Source: an uncultured Bacteroidota bacterium (GTDB taxonomy: Bacteria > Bacteroidota > Bacteroidia > Flavobacteriales > Flavobacteriaceae). Taken from it: a DNA stretch of 64,000 bases. Every line of letters begins with the position of its first letter. The stretch's first letter is position 1. The stretch is taken from NCBI GenBank assembly GCA_902605445.1, contig CACLCL010000004.1:1-64000 (forward strand), given 5' to 3'. A program made the position numbers and the translations under genes. The notes beneath the pieces are model-generated. The model had not been told where the DNA came from and made no database searches. It saw only the letters and a list, made by a program, of their open reading frames with translations. Positions 51,761-62,157 of the stretch are shown piece after piece.

Positions 51761-52915
51761 ATGTCTAATCAAAACTTTAAAATGATTGCTAAAACCTTTT
51801 ATGGTTTTGAAAATATTTTATGTGATGAGTTGTTAAAACTAGGTGCTCAAAAAATAAAAAAGGGGCTGAGAAGTGTTAGCTTTTATGGTGATACAGGGTT
51901 TATGTATAAATCAAACTTATCGCTCAGAACAGCACTAAAAATTTTAAAACCAATAAAGGAATTTAAATTTAACGATTTGGATGCTTATTACGAATCAATT
52001 AAAAGTATTGAATGGGAAAAATACATGGATATTGACTCATCTTTTTCAATTAATTCCGTTGTTTTTCATTCTAAAATATTCAATAATTCTAAATTTACGT
52101 CTTTAAAAGCTAAAGATGCAATAGTTGATAGGTTTAGATCTTTATTCGGAAGGAGACCCAATGTAAATACTTTAAATCCAGAAATAAAAATTGAAATTCA
52201 TGTAAATAAATCTTTTTGTACAATTTCATTGGATAGTTCAGGAGAATCGCTTCATAAAAGAGGATACAGAAAATATAATTCAACTGCCCCTATAAACGAG
52301 GTTTTAGCCGCTGGAATAATTTTAATGTCAGGTTGGGATGGAAAATCTGATTTTTTTGACGTTATGTGTGGAACTGGAACTATTTTAATTGAGGCTGCGA
52401 TGATTGCAAAAAATATTGCGCCAAACTTAAATAGGCCTTCTTTTGCATTTGAAAAATGGAAAGACTGGAATGAAACACTTTATGAAACGATTGAAGATTC
52501 AGTTAAATCTAAAGAAATTGATTATAAATTTAGGATTATAGGATTTGACATATCAAATTCTATGGTAAAAAAGGCAAAAAAAAATATTGAAATTTCTGAA
52601 ATTGAAATAATCGAAATCTATAAAAAAGATTTTTTTGACTCAAAAAAATATTCTGATGTTGAATCCGTTCTTTTTATTAACCCGCCTTACAATAAAAGAA
52701 TACCGATTGACATTAACTTATTTTATAAAAAAATAGGCGACACTTTGAAAAATAATTATGACAAGACAAGTGCTTGGATAATTACCGCTAATTTGGAGGC
52801 TATTAAATCCATTGGATTAAAATCATCAACTAGTATTAAATTATTCAATGCTCAGTTAGAGTCAAGACTATTGAGCTACAATATATATTCAGGGTCAAAA
52901 AAAAATAAAAATTAA
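51761..52915 (+). CDS. THUMP-domain class I SAM-dependent rRNA methyltransferase (RlmL-like)
   Basis: The 384-residue protein has an N-terminal THUMP RNA-binding domain (about 5-165, FYGFENILCDELLKLGA, ending NKSFCTISLDSSGESLHKRGY). A methyltransferase domain follows (about 170-384) with DVMCGTGTILIEAA (SAM-binding), DIS and INPPYNKRI, the NPPY motif of N6/N2-methyltransferases. It likely makes m2G in 23S rRNA, like the N-terminal part of RlmKL. It is convergent with the DUF6048 gene, with 2 nt between stops. Confidence 0.9.
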   Translation: MSNQNFKMIAKTFYGFENILCDELLKLGAQKIKKGLRSVSFYGDTGFMYKSNLSLRTALKILKPIKEFKFNDLDAYYESIKSIEWEKYMDIDSSFSINSVVFHSKIFNNSKFTSLKAKDAIVDRFRSLFGRRPNVNTLNPEIKIEIHVNKSFCTISLDSSGESLHKRGYRKYNSTAPINEVLAAGIILMSGWDGKSDFFDVMCGTGTILIEAAMIAKNIAPNLNRPSFAFEKWKDWNETLYETIEDSVKSKEIDYKFRIIGFDISNSMVKKAKKNIEISEIEIIEIYKKDFFDSKKYSDVESVLFINPPYNKRIPIDINLFYKKIGDTLKNNYDKTSAWIITANLEAIKSIGLKSSTSIKLFNAQLESRLLSYNIYSGSKKNKN

Positions 52916-52917
52916 TT

Positions 52918-53610
52918 TTATTTCTTAATTATTGGCACCAAGTATGAAATTGTATAGCTAAAACCAGCACCTATTCCAGAACTATCATAAGTCCGATTGA
53001 AACCAGGCATATAAAGGTTTGTAATTCCATCTTTATTTTTTTGGGTAAATGTTGTTTTTAATTGAACTTCTATTCCAAGAAACAAATTTTTTAAAACCTT
53101 TGTTTTTGCCCCAATAGAAATCTCACCCCAAAGTGCATTAAGATTTGATAATTTTATTTGCTCATTGATAATAGCTTCACCCCACACTGCATTATATGAA
53201 TTATTTATAATGTATTGAGTTATTGTTTGTTCAAAACTACTTAAACCAAAATTAAAACCAACATATATTAAATTTTCAATTCCTTTAATTTCTTTAGAAA
53301 GACTGTTTTTAATTCCAGCCTTTATATAATTTCCTTTAATTGTAGTATTTAAATAATAGCTTTCATTATTAATTTTTTCATTTCCAATTTCGAAAAATAA
53401 AAATAATTTCTTACTAATTCTCAAATCTGCATTTAATGATAGCCCTTCATAATTATTTTTTGAGATTGTTCGAAAAAGTTTGTGAATATCAATACCTGCT
53501 CTTAACCCAAACTTGTTAAGTGTATCAATTTCAGTTAAATTATTTGAATAGCTCTGAAAAAAGATAAAAAAGGAAAGAAAGCTAATGTAGTATTTTAATA
53601 TGTGATTCAT
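52918..53610 (-). CDS. DUF6048-like outer-membrane protein
   Basis: The 230-residue protein has a signal peptide (MNHILKYYISFLSFFIFFQ, cut near SYSN) and beta-barrel-like strands: FGLRAGIDIHKL, LSLNADLRISKKLFLFFEIG, LIYVGFNFGLSSFEQT, GEISIGAKTKVLKNLFLGIEVQ and GAGFSYTISYLVPIIKK. It is the third gene of the rlmD-DUF6452-DUF6048 arrangement of Flavobacteriia, and its start overlaps the DUF6452 end by 29 nt. Function unknown. The family label is from gene order and memory. Confidence 0.72.
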   Translation of the reverse strand: MNHILKYYISFLSFFIFFQSYSNNLTEIDTLNKFGLRAGIDIHKLFRTISKNNYEGLSLNADLRISKKLFLFFEIGNEKINNESYYLNTTIKGNYIKAGIKNSLSKEIKGIENLIYVGFNFGLSSFEQTITQYIINNSYNAVWGEAIINEQIKLSNLNALWGEISIGAKTKVLKNLFLGIEVQLKTTFTQKNKDGITNLYMPGFNRTYDSSGIGAGFSYTISYLVPIIKK

Positions 53611-54106
53611 TTTCGTCAGTTACTAAGTTATTTAAAATAACATAATCTAAAACCCAATTAACCTGATTAGTTGAGGGGTCAGACGGATCATAATTGTAAA
53701 AAGAAAGTATGTTGTAGTTATTTATAAATCCGCACGCTCTAGAAATAAATATTTCATTTATTTCATAATCGATAAATATGTGATTGTCAATACCATTGGG
53801 TGTATTATCAATTGGTGTAAAGTTTTTATAAAATTTAAAGTTAGAAATTGACTCATCGTCTCTTAATGGGATTGCAATTGAATCAGTGTTAATTCCGTTT
53901 ATTTCATTAAATATTTCCATTTCCCCATTTAATAGTCTGTAGATAGCTAAGTTTTCAACATCTTTTCGAAGTTCAGGATTTGAAATATCATAAAATGTAA
54001 TTATAACTCTAGGCGTTTTTTGTGAAGATTCAGGACAAATATCATCACTTTCACAACTCGTGATCATTAAAAAAAATAAGGATATTAAAATTGATTTTTT
54101 AATCAT
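53582..54106 (-). CDS. DUF6452-like lipoprotein
   Basis: The 174-residue lipoprotein (MITSC, Cys18, followed by ESDDICP) has an acidic surface-export-like start, then a beta-rich body: TPRVIITFYDISNPELRKDVENLAIYR, SIAIPLRDDESISNFKFYKN, IFIDYEINEIFISRACGF. This matches the DUF6452 protein found between rlmD and DUF6048 in Flavobacteriia. Function unknown. It overlaps rlmD by 8 nt and the DUF6048 gene by 29 nt, so all three are coupled. Confidence 0.72.
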   Translation of the reverse strand: MIKKSILISLFFLMITSCESDDICPESSQKTPRVIITFYDISNPELRKDVENLAIYRLLNGEMEIFNEINGINTDSIAIPLRDDESISNFKFYKNFTPIDNTPNGIDNHIFIDYEINEIFISRACGFINNYNILSFYNYDPSDPSTNQVNWVLDYVILNNLVTDENESHIKILH

Positions 54107-55508
54107 TTTCTTTTTTTTCTAAAAATACAACATTTTCAACATGAAATGTTTGTGGGAACATATCAATTGGTTGAGATATTTTTAAATTATAAAACTCACT
54201 AAGTTCTAAAATATCTCTTGCTTGTGTTGAACTGTTACAACTAACATATATAATTTTTTTGGGAGATAGTTTTTTAATCGAAAATATAACAGATTTATCT
54301 AATCCATTTCTAGGAGGATCAACTATTATTACATCAGGTTTTTCATAGTTTTTTATTGGTTTACTAATTATATCCTTTACATCCCCGTGAATAAATTTAC
54401 AGTTTTTAATGTTATTCAATTTTGAATTAATTTTTGCTGAGTTAACAGCCTCCTTTACAGTTTCTATTCCAATAACCTTTCGTGCACTTTCTGATATAAA
54501 TAATGATATTGTTCCAATCCCACAATATAAATCATAGACAATTTCATTTCCTGTAAGATTAGAAAGTTTTTTTACAATATTATAAAGTTTTTCTGTTTGA
54601 TATGAGTTGGTTTGAAAAAAAGATTTTGCTGTAACTCTAAAATAAAGATTATTTATTTTTTCAGTTATGTAATTATTACCACTAAAATTTATTAAATCTA
54701 GGTCATATATTGTATCATTTTTTTTATTGTTTACAACATACATTAGGGATTTTATCTCCTTAAATTTATCTCTAATTGTTTCAAGAAGTTTATTAGCATT
54801 ATTTGAAAATTTGAAAAATTGAATTACAATCATTATTTCCTTTGTCAATGTTATTTTTATCATTAAGCTTCTTATATCGCCTTCTTGCTTTATCAAATCA
54901 AAGAAATTTAAATTAAGCTTTAGTGATTCTTCCTTAATAAACCTCCTAATTTTATTTGATATATTCGATTGTAAGTAACATTTTTCAATGTCTATCACTT
55001 TACTCCACATTCCATATTTATGAAAGCCAAGTGCATTTTTATCTTTAATCTTTTTATTTAATTTAATCTCATCTTTAGTAATCCATCTCGAGTTACTAAA
55101 CGAAAATTCCATTTTATTTCTATAAAAATATGTTTTATTAGATCTGATAATTGGTAAGCTTTTTTCAACCTTTATTTTACCTATTCTACTAAGATTTTCA
55201 AAAACTTCATTTTGTTTGTACAATAGCTGTTGTTTGTAATCCATATTTTGCCAACTACAACCACCACAAAGTTTAAAATGACTACACTTTGGTCTTACTC
55301 TTTTGGGTGAGTACTTATGAATATTAATTATTTCACCCTCAATGTAAGTTTTTCTTTTCTTTTTAACTCTTATGTCTACAATATCACCTGGTACACCCCA
55401 TTTTGTAAACACTACTTTGCTGTTGCTTCTTTTGGAAATAGCTTTACCCTGAGTTCCTGCCCCAGTAAGCTCAATATTTTCTAATGTGATATTTTTTTTT
55501 CTAGCCAA
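54099..55508 (-). CDS. rlmD: 23S rRNA (uracil(1939)-C(5))-methyltransferase RlmD
   Basis: With the TTG start at 55508 the product is 469 residues and begins MARKKNITLENIELTG, the normal start; the 15 hydrophobic residues added by the ORF track are rejected. It has a TRAM domain (about 5-60), the iron-sulfur motif CSHFKLCGGCSWQ (CX5CGGC), KSFFQTNSYQTEKLY, VYDLYCGIGTISLFI (SAM-binding), VDPPRNGLD and VSCNSSTQARD with the catalytic Cys. It methylates U1939 of 23S rRNA. Confidence 0.92.
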   Translation of the reverse strand: MARKKNITLENIELTGAGTQGKAISKRSNSKVVFTKWGVPGDIVDIRVKKKRKTYIEGEIINIHKYSPKRVRPKCSHFKLCGGCSWQNMDYKQQLLYKQNEVFENLSRIGKIKVEKSLPIIRSNKTYFYRNKMEFSFSNSRWITKDEIKLNKKIKDKNALGFHKYGMWSKVIDIEKCYLQSNISNKIRRFIKEESLKLNLNFFDLIKQEGDIRSLMIKITLTKEIMIVIQFFKFSNNANKLLETIRDKFKEIKSLMYVVNNKKNDTIYDLDLINFSGNNYITEKINNLYFRVTAKSFFQTNSYQTEKLYNIVKKLSNLTGNEIVYDLYCGIGTISLFISESARKVIGIETVKEAVNSAKINSKLNNIKNCKFIHGDVKDIISKPIKNYEKPDVIIVDPPRNGLDKSVIFSIKKLSPKKIIYVSCNSSTQARDILELSEFYNLKISQPIDMFPQTFHVENVVFLEKKEND

Positions 55509-55565
55509 TTTAATTAGTAAATTGTTATAAATTATTAAACTTAAATATAACATATATATTCATAT

Positions 55566-56795
55566 ATGAAGTTGACATCTAAAAATCTTATAGAATTAGA
55601 ATTAAAACACGGTGCTCATAATTACCATCCCTTACCTGTTGTCTTGAAAAGAGGAGAGGATATTTTTCTTTGGGATGTCGAAGATAAAAAATATTATGAT
55701 TTTTTATCTGCATACTCTGCTGTTAACCAAGGTCACTGTCATCCAAAAATAGTTTCCGAGTTGATTACTCAGTCTAAAACACTAACCTTAACTTCAAGGG
55801 CTTTTCATAATAATGTACTTGGTGAATATGAAAGGTTTATCACAGAATTTTTTGGTTATGACAAAGTGCTACCAATGAATACCGGTGTTGAAGGTGGAGA
55901 AACAGCAATAAAATTAGCCAGAAAATGGGCTTACAATGTAAAAAAAATTGCTAAAAATAAGGCAAAAATTATTTTTGTTGAGGGTAATTTTTGGGGTAGA
56001 ACACTTGGTGCTATTTCATCCTCCACTGATCCATCAAGTACTAATGGTTTTGGACCATTTATGCCTGGATATGAAATTATTCCATATAATGATATTGTGG
56101 CTTTAAAAAAGTCGTTTTTAGACCCTAATGTTGCTGCTATAATGATTGAACCAATTCAGGGCGAAGCTGGTGTTATTGTTCCTGACGATGACTATTTGAA
56201 ACAAGCGTATGAATTATGTAAATTAAATAATATTTTATTTATTGCAGATGAGGTTCAAACTGGTATAGGTAGAACAGGTAAAAGGCTGTGCTGTGATTAT
56301 TTAGGATTTAAGCCAGATATTTTAATTTTAGGAAAAGCTCTTTCGGGTGGAGTTTTTCCTGTATCTGCTGTTTTAGCGTCAGATCAAATTATGCTAACTA
56401 TTAAGCCTGGAGAACATGGATCAACTTTTGGAGGTAATCCCATTGCCTGTAAGGTTGCAATGGCTGCTCTCAAGGTGATTAAAGACGAAAAGTTAGATGA
56501 GAATGCCTACATTATGGGTAAAAGGTTTAGAGAACAAATTAAAAAATATACAAAAGACCTTCCAATAGTCAAGGAAATTAGAGGTAAGGGGCTTTTAAAT
56601 GCAATTGAAATAATAGATAAAAACAATAAAAATACGGCATGGGATATATGCTTAAGAATGTCAGAATACGGACTTCTTGCCAAGCCTACACATGGTAATA
56701 TAATTAGATTTGCTCCGCCTCTGACAATTAAAAAGGCAGACTTAGATAGTTGCATTTCGATTATAATTAAAACACTAAAAGAATATAATAAATAA
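55566..56795 (+). CDS. rocD: ornithine--oxo-acid aminotransferase
   Basis: The 409-residue class III PLP aminotransferase has [59 protein letters not shown] and [17 protein letters not shown], the PLP loop [15 protein letters not shown], the Schiff-base Lys in [11 protein letters not shown], and [13 protein letters not shown]. These details are specific to ornithine delta-aminotransferase. It converts ornithine and 2-oxoglutarate to glutamate semialdehyde and glutamate. The cysteine desulfurase gene follows after 26 nt. Confidence 0.94.
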   Translation: MKLTSKNLIELELKHGAHNYHPLPVVLKRGEDIFLWDVEDKKYYDFLSAYSAVNQGHCHPKIVSELITQSKTLTLTSRAFHNNVLGEYERFITEFFGYDKVLPMNTGVEGGETAIKLARKWAYNVKKIAKNKAKIIFVEGNFWGRTLGAISSSTDPSSTNGFGPFMPGYEIIPYNDIVALKKSFLDPNVAAIMIEPIQGEAGVIVPDDDYLKQAYELCKLNNILFIADEVQTGIGRTGKRLCCDYLGFKPDILILGKALSGGVFPVSAVLASDQIMLTIKPGEHGSTFGGNPIACKVAMAALKVIKDEKLDENAYIMGKRFREQIKKYTKDLPIVKEIRGKGLLNAIEIIDKNNKNTAWDICLRMSEYGLLAKPTHGNIIRFAPPLTIKKADLDSCISIIIKTLKEYNK

Positions 56796-56821
56796 ATATA
56801 TTAATTGGTAATTAGGGATAT

Positions 56822-57970
56822 ATGTCAAAAATTTATTTAGATAATGCTGCAACTACAATGATAAGAGATGAAGTAATTGACTCAATATCTTCGGTCATGA
56901 AATCAGATTATGGCAATCCATCTTCAACCCACAGCTATGGAAGATCTTCAAAGTCTTTAATTGAACTTTCTAGAAAAGAAATTGCAAAATTATTAAATGT
57001 AAATGCCTCAGAAATTATTTTTAACTCAGGTGGTACAGAAGGTGATAACATGATATTAAGAAGTTGCGTAAAAAATCTAAATGTAAATCATATTATTACC
57101 TCAGTAATTGAACATCATGCTGTTACACACACAGTTGAGGATTTAGAGAAATCATCAAAAATAAAGATTAGCTATGTTAAAATTGACAAATTTGGTGAAA
57201 TTGTTTATGATGATTTAGAAAAGCTATTAAAGGACAATACTCATTATAACAGTTTAGTTAGTCTAATGCATATTAATAATGAAATTGGAAATATTACTGA
57301 TATTTCAAGGGTTTCTAAAATATGTAAAAAATATAATTCATTATTTCATACTGATACTGTTCAGTCGGTAGGACATTACAAACTTGACTTTAAGGAGTTA
57401 GACGTAGACTTTTTTGTTGCAAGTGCTCACAAGTTTCATGGACCAAAAGGGATTGGTTTTACCTTTGTTAAAAAAGATTCAAGCCTTGGTGAGTTTATCA
57501 CTGGTGGCATGCAGGAAAAGGGTATAAGGGCTGGAACTGAATCTGTTCACAATATAGTTGGAATGGCAGAAGCTTTGAAAATTTCTATTAATAATATTGA
57601 TAAAGAAAAGAAGTATATCACATCTTTAAAGGATTATTTTATAAAAAAAATAAGAAAAAAAATTAAGGGTGTAACTTTCAATGGATATAGCTCTGATATG
57701 AAAAAGTCTACATACAGATTGATTAACGTCTTATTACCGATTGAAAAAGAGACAGGATCTTTGATAATGTTTAAGCTTGACATGAAGGGTATTGCTTGCT
57801 CAATGGGCAGTGCCTGTCAAAGTGGGAGTAATTCTGGATCACATGTTTTAAAAGCTATTCAAACTAAAACCGAAAATAACAAAATTTCTTTAAGATTTTC
57901 GTTTAGTATTTATAATAAAATTGATGAAATTGATTATTTAATTGATCAGCTTGTGGATTTATTAAATTAG
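56822..57970 (+). CDS. cysteine desulfurase (IscS/NifS group)
   Basis: The 382-residue PLP enzyme has DNAATT at the N-terminus, NSGGTEGDNMIL, IEHHAV, HTDTVQSVGH, the Schiff-base Lys in SAHKFHGPKGIGF, RAGTESVHNIVG, and the persulfide Cys in CSMGSACQSGS. It takes sulfur from cysteine for Fe-S clusters and thiolated tRNA. The group I pattern points to IscS/NifS rather than SufS. No iscU lies nearby. Its stop shares 4 nt with the convergent TonB-receptor stop. Confidence 0.92.
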   Translation: MSKIYLDNAATTMIRDEVIDSISSVMKSDYGNPSSTHSYGRSSKSLIELSRKEIAKLLNVNASEIIFNSGGTEGDNMILRSCVKNLNVNHIITSVIEHHAVTHTVEDLEKSSKIKISYVKIDKFGEIVYDDLEKLLKDNTHYNSLVSLMHINNEIGNITDISRVSKICKKYNSLFHTDTVQSVGHYKLDFKELDVDFFVASAHKFHGPKGIGFTFVKKDSSLGEFITGGMQEKGIRAGTESVHNIVGMAEALKISINNIDKEKKYITSLKDYFIKKIRKKIKGVTFNGYSSDMKKSTYRLINVLLPIEKETGSLIMFKLDMKGIACSMGSACQSGSNSGSHVLKAIQTKTENNKISLRFSFSIYNKIDEIDYLIDQLVDLLN

Positions 57971-60396
57971 AATTCAATATCCAAATTCATGTTAAATATT
58001 CTTGGTGTTAAATAATTTGGTATACTATATTGTCTTTTAGAATACACATCTCTAACCCATGTATTAGTTATTGAGTTTTGTATATTAAACATGTTGAAAA
58101 TTTCAACTCCTAATGAAAGTCTATCTATGTTTAGATAATTTTTAAATTTCTTTCCAAATTCATATGAAATACCTAGGTCAGCTCTCTTGTAATCAGGGAG
58201 TCTATTCAAGTACTCGTAAGGATTTGCGTAACTTGGGGAACCCCCCGGAAGACCTGTGTTGTAAATAAGATTTATATAAAGTTTTAGCTCAGGTATATTT
58301 GGAACATAGTCCTGAAAAAGAATACCAAATTTCATTCTTTGATCAGTTGGTCTAGGAATATATCCTTGATTTTCTATATTTTCTTCTGTTTTTAAATAGC
58401 CAAAGCTAAACCATGATTCAGTCCCTTCAATAAACTCACCGTTTATCCTGAAGTCAAAGCCATATGCATAACCTTTAGTATTATTATTTGCACTGTATCT
58501 AATTCTTACATTTTCAATAGTAAACGAATTCAGATTGTTGAGCTTCTTGTAGTACAATTCTGAGTTGAGCCTGAAGGGGCGCCCCCACATGTAAAATTTA
58601 TATTGATTTGAAAAGACATAATGAATAGATTTTTGTGCATCTAAATCAAAATTAAGATTACCATCTGAGTCTCTTAGTTCTTTATAAAAGGGAGGTTGAT
58701 AATAAATACCATACTTAATATTATATATCATGTTTTTATTATTTTTTGGAATGAAACCTATCTTTACTCTGGGGCTAAAAATATATTTGTGATTAGTAGA
58801 GTTAATATTCCAGTTATGATATCTTATTCCTATATTATGATATATTTTATTATCGTTTAAATAACTTTCTTTTTCCCATTGTAAATAAAATTGAATTCTA
58901 TCTATCGAGGTTTTTGAACTAGTCCTGACATTTTGAAATGGAATTATTGGTCCTTCATCAGGCTCATATGGTTGTTCGGAAATATTTTCAATGAATGGAG
59001 GAGAAATGAAATATCCCGCTGAGTCAATAACTTCCCACTCAACTATTCTGTCATTTATTTTTTCATTAGTGTATTTTAATGAAAATCTATATTCATTTTT
59101 ATTTTTTAATATTTCAATATTTGCATCAACGTTAAATATATTTGCATTCAGATTATTTCTTGCATGATTTAATTGGCTGCCAACTCCTTGAGAAAATTCA
59201 ACTTCACCCAATTCTGAATCTCCTATATTTGAATTTACTTCAGCCAATCGGTATTGGGCAAGAATATCAAAATATTCCTGTTCTGATGTATTATAATAAG
59301 ATGTATTTAAATTAAAGTTAATTGACTGATCGTATTTATAGTTGAGAGAGATTGAATTAAAATATGTAGAGTATCTATCTTTTTCTTGACCCTCATAAAA
59401 TATCAATAGTGCTATTGGTTCATCAATTGTACCAAAATTTGTTTGTCTATTTAATGGTCTAAAATTATAGTTATTAAAGGAAATATTGCTAATTCCACTT
59501 AAAGTAACTTTTTCATTTAATCTGAATAACAGAAAATTTTGTAAATCAAAAAATTGGGGACTGTAATTTGCAGTAGTTTCTTTAGAGTTTATCAATAAGC
59601 TGTTATCTCGATATCTGGCCCCAAAAACATTTGATATTTTTTCATTGTTAGATATTTTATCAAATGTTATTGAAGCACCTAATAAATTTGTATTCACTTT
59701 AACAGAGTTACTTTTTGCACTTCGATATGTGATATCTAGAACTGATGACATTTTATCACCAAATTTTGCTTCAAATCCTCCAGCAGAAAAATTAATATTT
59801 TTTGTCATATCAGAGTTTACAAAACTTAACCCTTCTTGTTGTCCAGATCTGATTAAAAAAGGTCGATATATTTCAATTCCATTTACATAAATTAAATTCT
59901 CATCAAAATTACCTCCCCTTACTGAATATTGTGTACTTAATTCGTTGTTGATGCTTACCCCGGGAAGAGTTTTTAAAATATTTTCAACACCAGGTTGTGC
60001 CCCTTTTACGTCTCTGATTTTTTCAGGTGATAGATTAATTACTCCTTTAAGATCATTTCTATTATTACTTCTTACTACTATTTCTGAAATTTGTTCAATT
60101 TTCTGACTCAATATTGGATTAAATTCAAAAATTTCACCTTCTTCCAAGTTGACATCAACTTCAACTTTTTTATAATTTATATGGGAAAAAATTAAATTAA
60201 CGGTTTGAGATGATTTTATATTTATTTTAAAAAACCCGTTTTCATCACTGGATACACCAGAATTTTTGGTTGAAATATTTACATTCGATATAGGCTCGCT
60301 GAATTCGTTTAAAACTATACCAATAACTTGAGAGTTTTGCGAAAAACTCACAAAATTTATTATAAGTGTAATAAAGAAAATAAATTTCTTACTCAT
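57967..60396 (-). CDS. TonB-dependent receptor with carboxypeptidase-like domain
   Basis: The 809-residue outer-membrane protein has a signal peptide (MSKKFIFFITLIINFVSFSQ), a CarboxypepD_reg-like domain (about 21-100, VIGIVLNEFSEPISNVNIST), a plug (about 105-225, EKIRDVKGAQPGVENILKTLPGVSI and QYSVRGGNFDENLIYVNGIE) and a long barrel ending ILDIEF-type aromatic (NMNLDIEF). It imports an unknown ligand in a TonB-dependent way. It overlaps the M23 peptidase gene upstream by 8 nt, so the two are cotranscribed, and no SusD gene is present. Confidence 0.9.
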   Translation of the reverse strand: MSKKFIFFITLIINFVSFSQNSQVIGIVLNEFSEPISNVNISTKNSGVSSDENGFFKINIKSSQTVNLIFSHINYKKVEVDVNLEEGEIFEFNPILSQKIEQISEIVVRSNNRNDLKGVINLSPEKIRDVKGAQPGVENILKTLPGVSINNELSTQYSVRGGNFDENLIYVNGIEIYRPFLIRSGQQEGLSFVNSDMTKNINFSAGGFEAKFGDKMSSVLDITYRSAKSNSVKVNTNLLGASITFDKISNNEKISNVFGARYRDNSLLINSKETTANYSPQFFDLQNFLLFRLNEKVTLSGISNISFNNYNFRPLNRQTNFGTIDEPIALLIFYEGQEKDRYSTYFNSISLNYKYDQSINFNLNTSYYNTSEQEYFDILAQYRLAEVNSNIGDSELGEVEFSQGVGSQLNHARNNLNANIFNVDANIEILKNKNEYRFSLKYTNEKINDRIVEWEVIDSAGYFISPPFIENISEQPYEPDEGPIIPFQNVRTSSKTSIDRIQFYLQWEKESYLNDNKIYHNIGIRYHNWNINSTNHKYIFSPRVKIGFIPKNNKNMIYNIKYGIYYQPPFYKELRDSDGNLNFDLDAQKSIHYVFSNQYKFYMWGRPFRLNSELYYKKLNNLNSFTIENVRIRYSANNNTKGYAYGFDFRINGEFIEGTESWFSFGYLKTEENIENQGYIPRPTDQRMKFGILFQDYVPNIPELKLYINLIYNTGLPGGSPSYANPYEYLNRLPDYKRADLGISYEFGKKFKNYLNIDRLSLGVEIFNMFNIQNSITNTWVRDVYSKRQYSIPNYLTPRIFNMNLDIEF

Positions 60397-62092
60397 ATAT
60401 TTTTCTATAGAATGTAATTTTTTTTATGCTAATATTTCCGCAATTATCCTTAACAGATACAACTAATTCATTTTTAGAATTGCTTGAATTTACTTTGTCC
60501 CCAAAATCATATGTTAACATATTTTTTTTTGATTCGTATTCTAAAAGTATCCATTTATTATTTATCCAACCGTTAAACGATTTAATTCCAGATTCATTAT
60601 CATTAATTTTGATAGTTAGTTTTTTTCTGTTTGAAATCCATTGGTCATTCTTTAAATTATAAAAATTTATTTCTGGTGGAATAGAGTCTAAAAGAATTTT
60701 AAACTTACCAAGTTTTTTAGCATTGCCAATTAAACTATCATTGAATTTTTCAGAAGATATAAAATAATTATAGTTTTTAGGACCCTTCATTCCTAGATAA
60801 AGATATTTTTTTCTAGAATCATCAATATTTTTTAATGAATATTTAATTGTAAACGGTTTTCGAAGAGGTATAGTATCATTGTCAATATTAATATTATTGT
60901 TTGACTCTGAAATTGTCAAACTTGTATTATAATCAAATGTCCCCTTTTTAAATTCAATAAAATAATTTTTTAATCTTATTTTTTTATCTAGATTGTTTTG
61001 AATATTAATATTTCCTTTTTTTTGGAAAATTTTTTCTTTTTTCTGTTCGGTAAAAACTATAGGAATATTGATTACTGTTATATTGTTATTGAAATCGAAG
61101 AGAATTACTTTGTAATTAATTAAAATATTTTTTGAATCATTCACTTTCAATTTTACAGCTCCATCACCTAAATTTCTATCATAAAGATTTAGTGGGTTAA
61201 TATTTTCAATATATAATTTTTGTATTTTCTCATTAGTTCTTTTTAAATGTGCATAATCAACATATGTATTTATATACGTCCATTCGTCAAAAGAAAATTT
61301 ATCAAAATTAATTTTAAAATTCACAGAATCATTAATTTTTGTAATAATTTTATTTAGACCGTAAACATTATTTGAATTATTCATAAGATCAAAAGAATTT
61401 ACACCAAATCCGATTACACCATTTGTATATATTGTATCAGTTAAATATTTTCCATTATGATTTTCAACAAATTTAATTTTTTTGAATCTAGAGTAATTGT
61501 CTTCAAGTTTACCGTTATTATATTTAAGTTCTTTGTAATAAACACCTTTTAGTGATGGAATTATTGTATCAAAAATCTCAATATTTCTGTATTTGAGAGG
61601 ATTTACAGGCATATTATTTTTATCCCTCAATTCAAAATGTAAATGTGGTCCAGAACTTGATCCTGTATTTCCGCTATATCCAATAATTTCATTTTTTTCT
61701 ATTAATATTTCAGATTCTTTCGGATAAATCTTAATTGCAAACTTTTTCCTTTTGTATTGAATATCTTTAACATAATTCTGAATTTTTTCTGAGAATTTAC
61801 TTAGATGAGCATAAACTGTAATTTTTCCGTCCGGATGTGTAATATATATTGCTTTGCCATATCCGTAAGTTGAAACCTGAATTCTACTAATGTATCCTTT
61901 TTCATAAGAATAAATATTTAACCCCTCAACTCTGTTAGTTTTAATATCAATCCCCGAGTGGAAGTGATTGGATCTTAATTCTCCAAAAGTACCTGATAAA
62001 TTTATGGGTAAATCCATAACAAAGTTTTGGTTACTTTGAGATTTTAAATCATTAATAAATAATGATAGGAGAAGAATAGCAATAAAACGCAT
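60389..62092 (-). CDS. M23 (LytM) family peptidase with long beta-rich C-terminus
   Basis: The 567-residue protein has a signal peptide and an N-terminal M23 domain. HFHSGIDI carries His45 and Asp49, then come the turn GYGKAIYITHPDGKITVYAH and the third zinc His in GSSSGPHLHFEL. All catalytic residues are present, so it should be an active glycyl-glycine or D-Ala-DAP endopeptidase of peptidoglycan. The remaining 400 residues are beta-rich and end in an Ig-like repeat (DNESGIKSFNGWINNKW, ELVVSVKDNCGN). It is coupled to the TonB receptor downstream. Confidence 0.88.
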   Translation of the reverse strand: MRFIAILLLSLFINDLKSQSNQNFVMDLPINLSGTFGELRSNHFHSGIDIKTNRVEGLNIYSYEKGYISRIQVSTYGYGKAIYITHPDGKITVYAHLSKFSEKIQNYVKDIQYKRKKFAIKIYPKESEILIEKNEIIGYSGNTGSSSGPHLHFELRDKNNMPVNPLKYRNIEIFDTIIPSLKGVYYKELKYNNGKLEDNYSRFKKIKFVENHNGKYLTDTIYTNGVIGFGVNSFDLMNNSNNVYGLNKIITKINDSVNFKINFDKFSFDEWTYINTYVDYAHLKRTNEKIQKLYIENINPLNLYDRNLGDGAVKLKVNDSKNILINYKVILFDFNNNITVINIPIVFTEQKKEKIFQKKGNINIQNNLDKKIRLKNYFIEFKKGTFDYNTSLTISESNNNINIDNDTIPLRKPFTIKYSLKNIDDSRKKYLYLGMKGPKNYNYFISSEKFNDSLIGNAKKLGKFKILLDSIPPEINFYNLKNDQWISNRKKLTIKINDNESGIKSFNGWINNKWILLEYESKKNMLTYDFGDKVNSSNSKNELVVSVKDNCGNISIKKITFYRKIYE

Positions 62093-62145
62093 CAGTTTTT
62101 TATTAGAAATAATATTTAAAATTATAAAAAATTAAAATTGAATAT

Positions 62146-62153
62146 TAACTTTG
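62146..62153 (+). promoter_or_regulatory. -7 element (TAACTTTG) exactly 4 nt before the ATG at 62158
   Basis: This exact TAnnTTTG match is separated from the ATG by TAAA. It predicts a leaderless or near-leaderless mRNA for the coiled-coil/zapA pair. No -33 TTG at the usual distance. Confidence 0.5.
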
Positions 62154-62157
62154 TAAA

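Noticed and set aside
55509-55553. 15-residue N-terminal extension of RlmD
   Set aside because: Hydrophobic and unlike the family; TTG 55508 gives MARKKN, the typical start.
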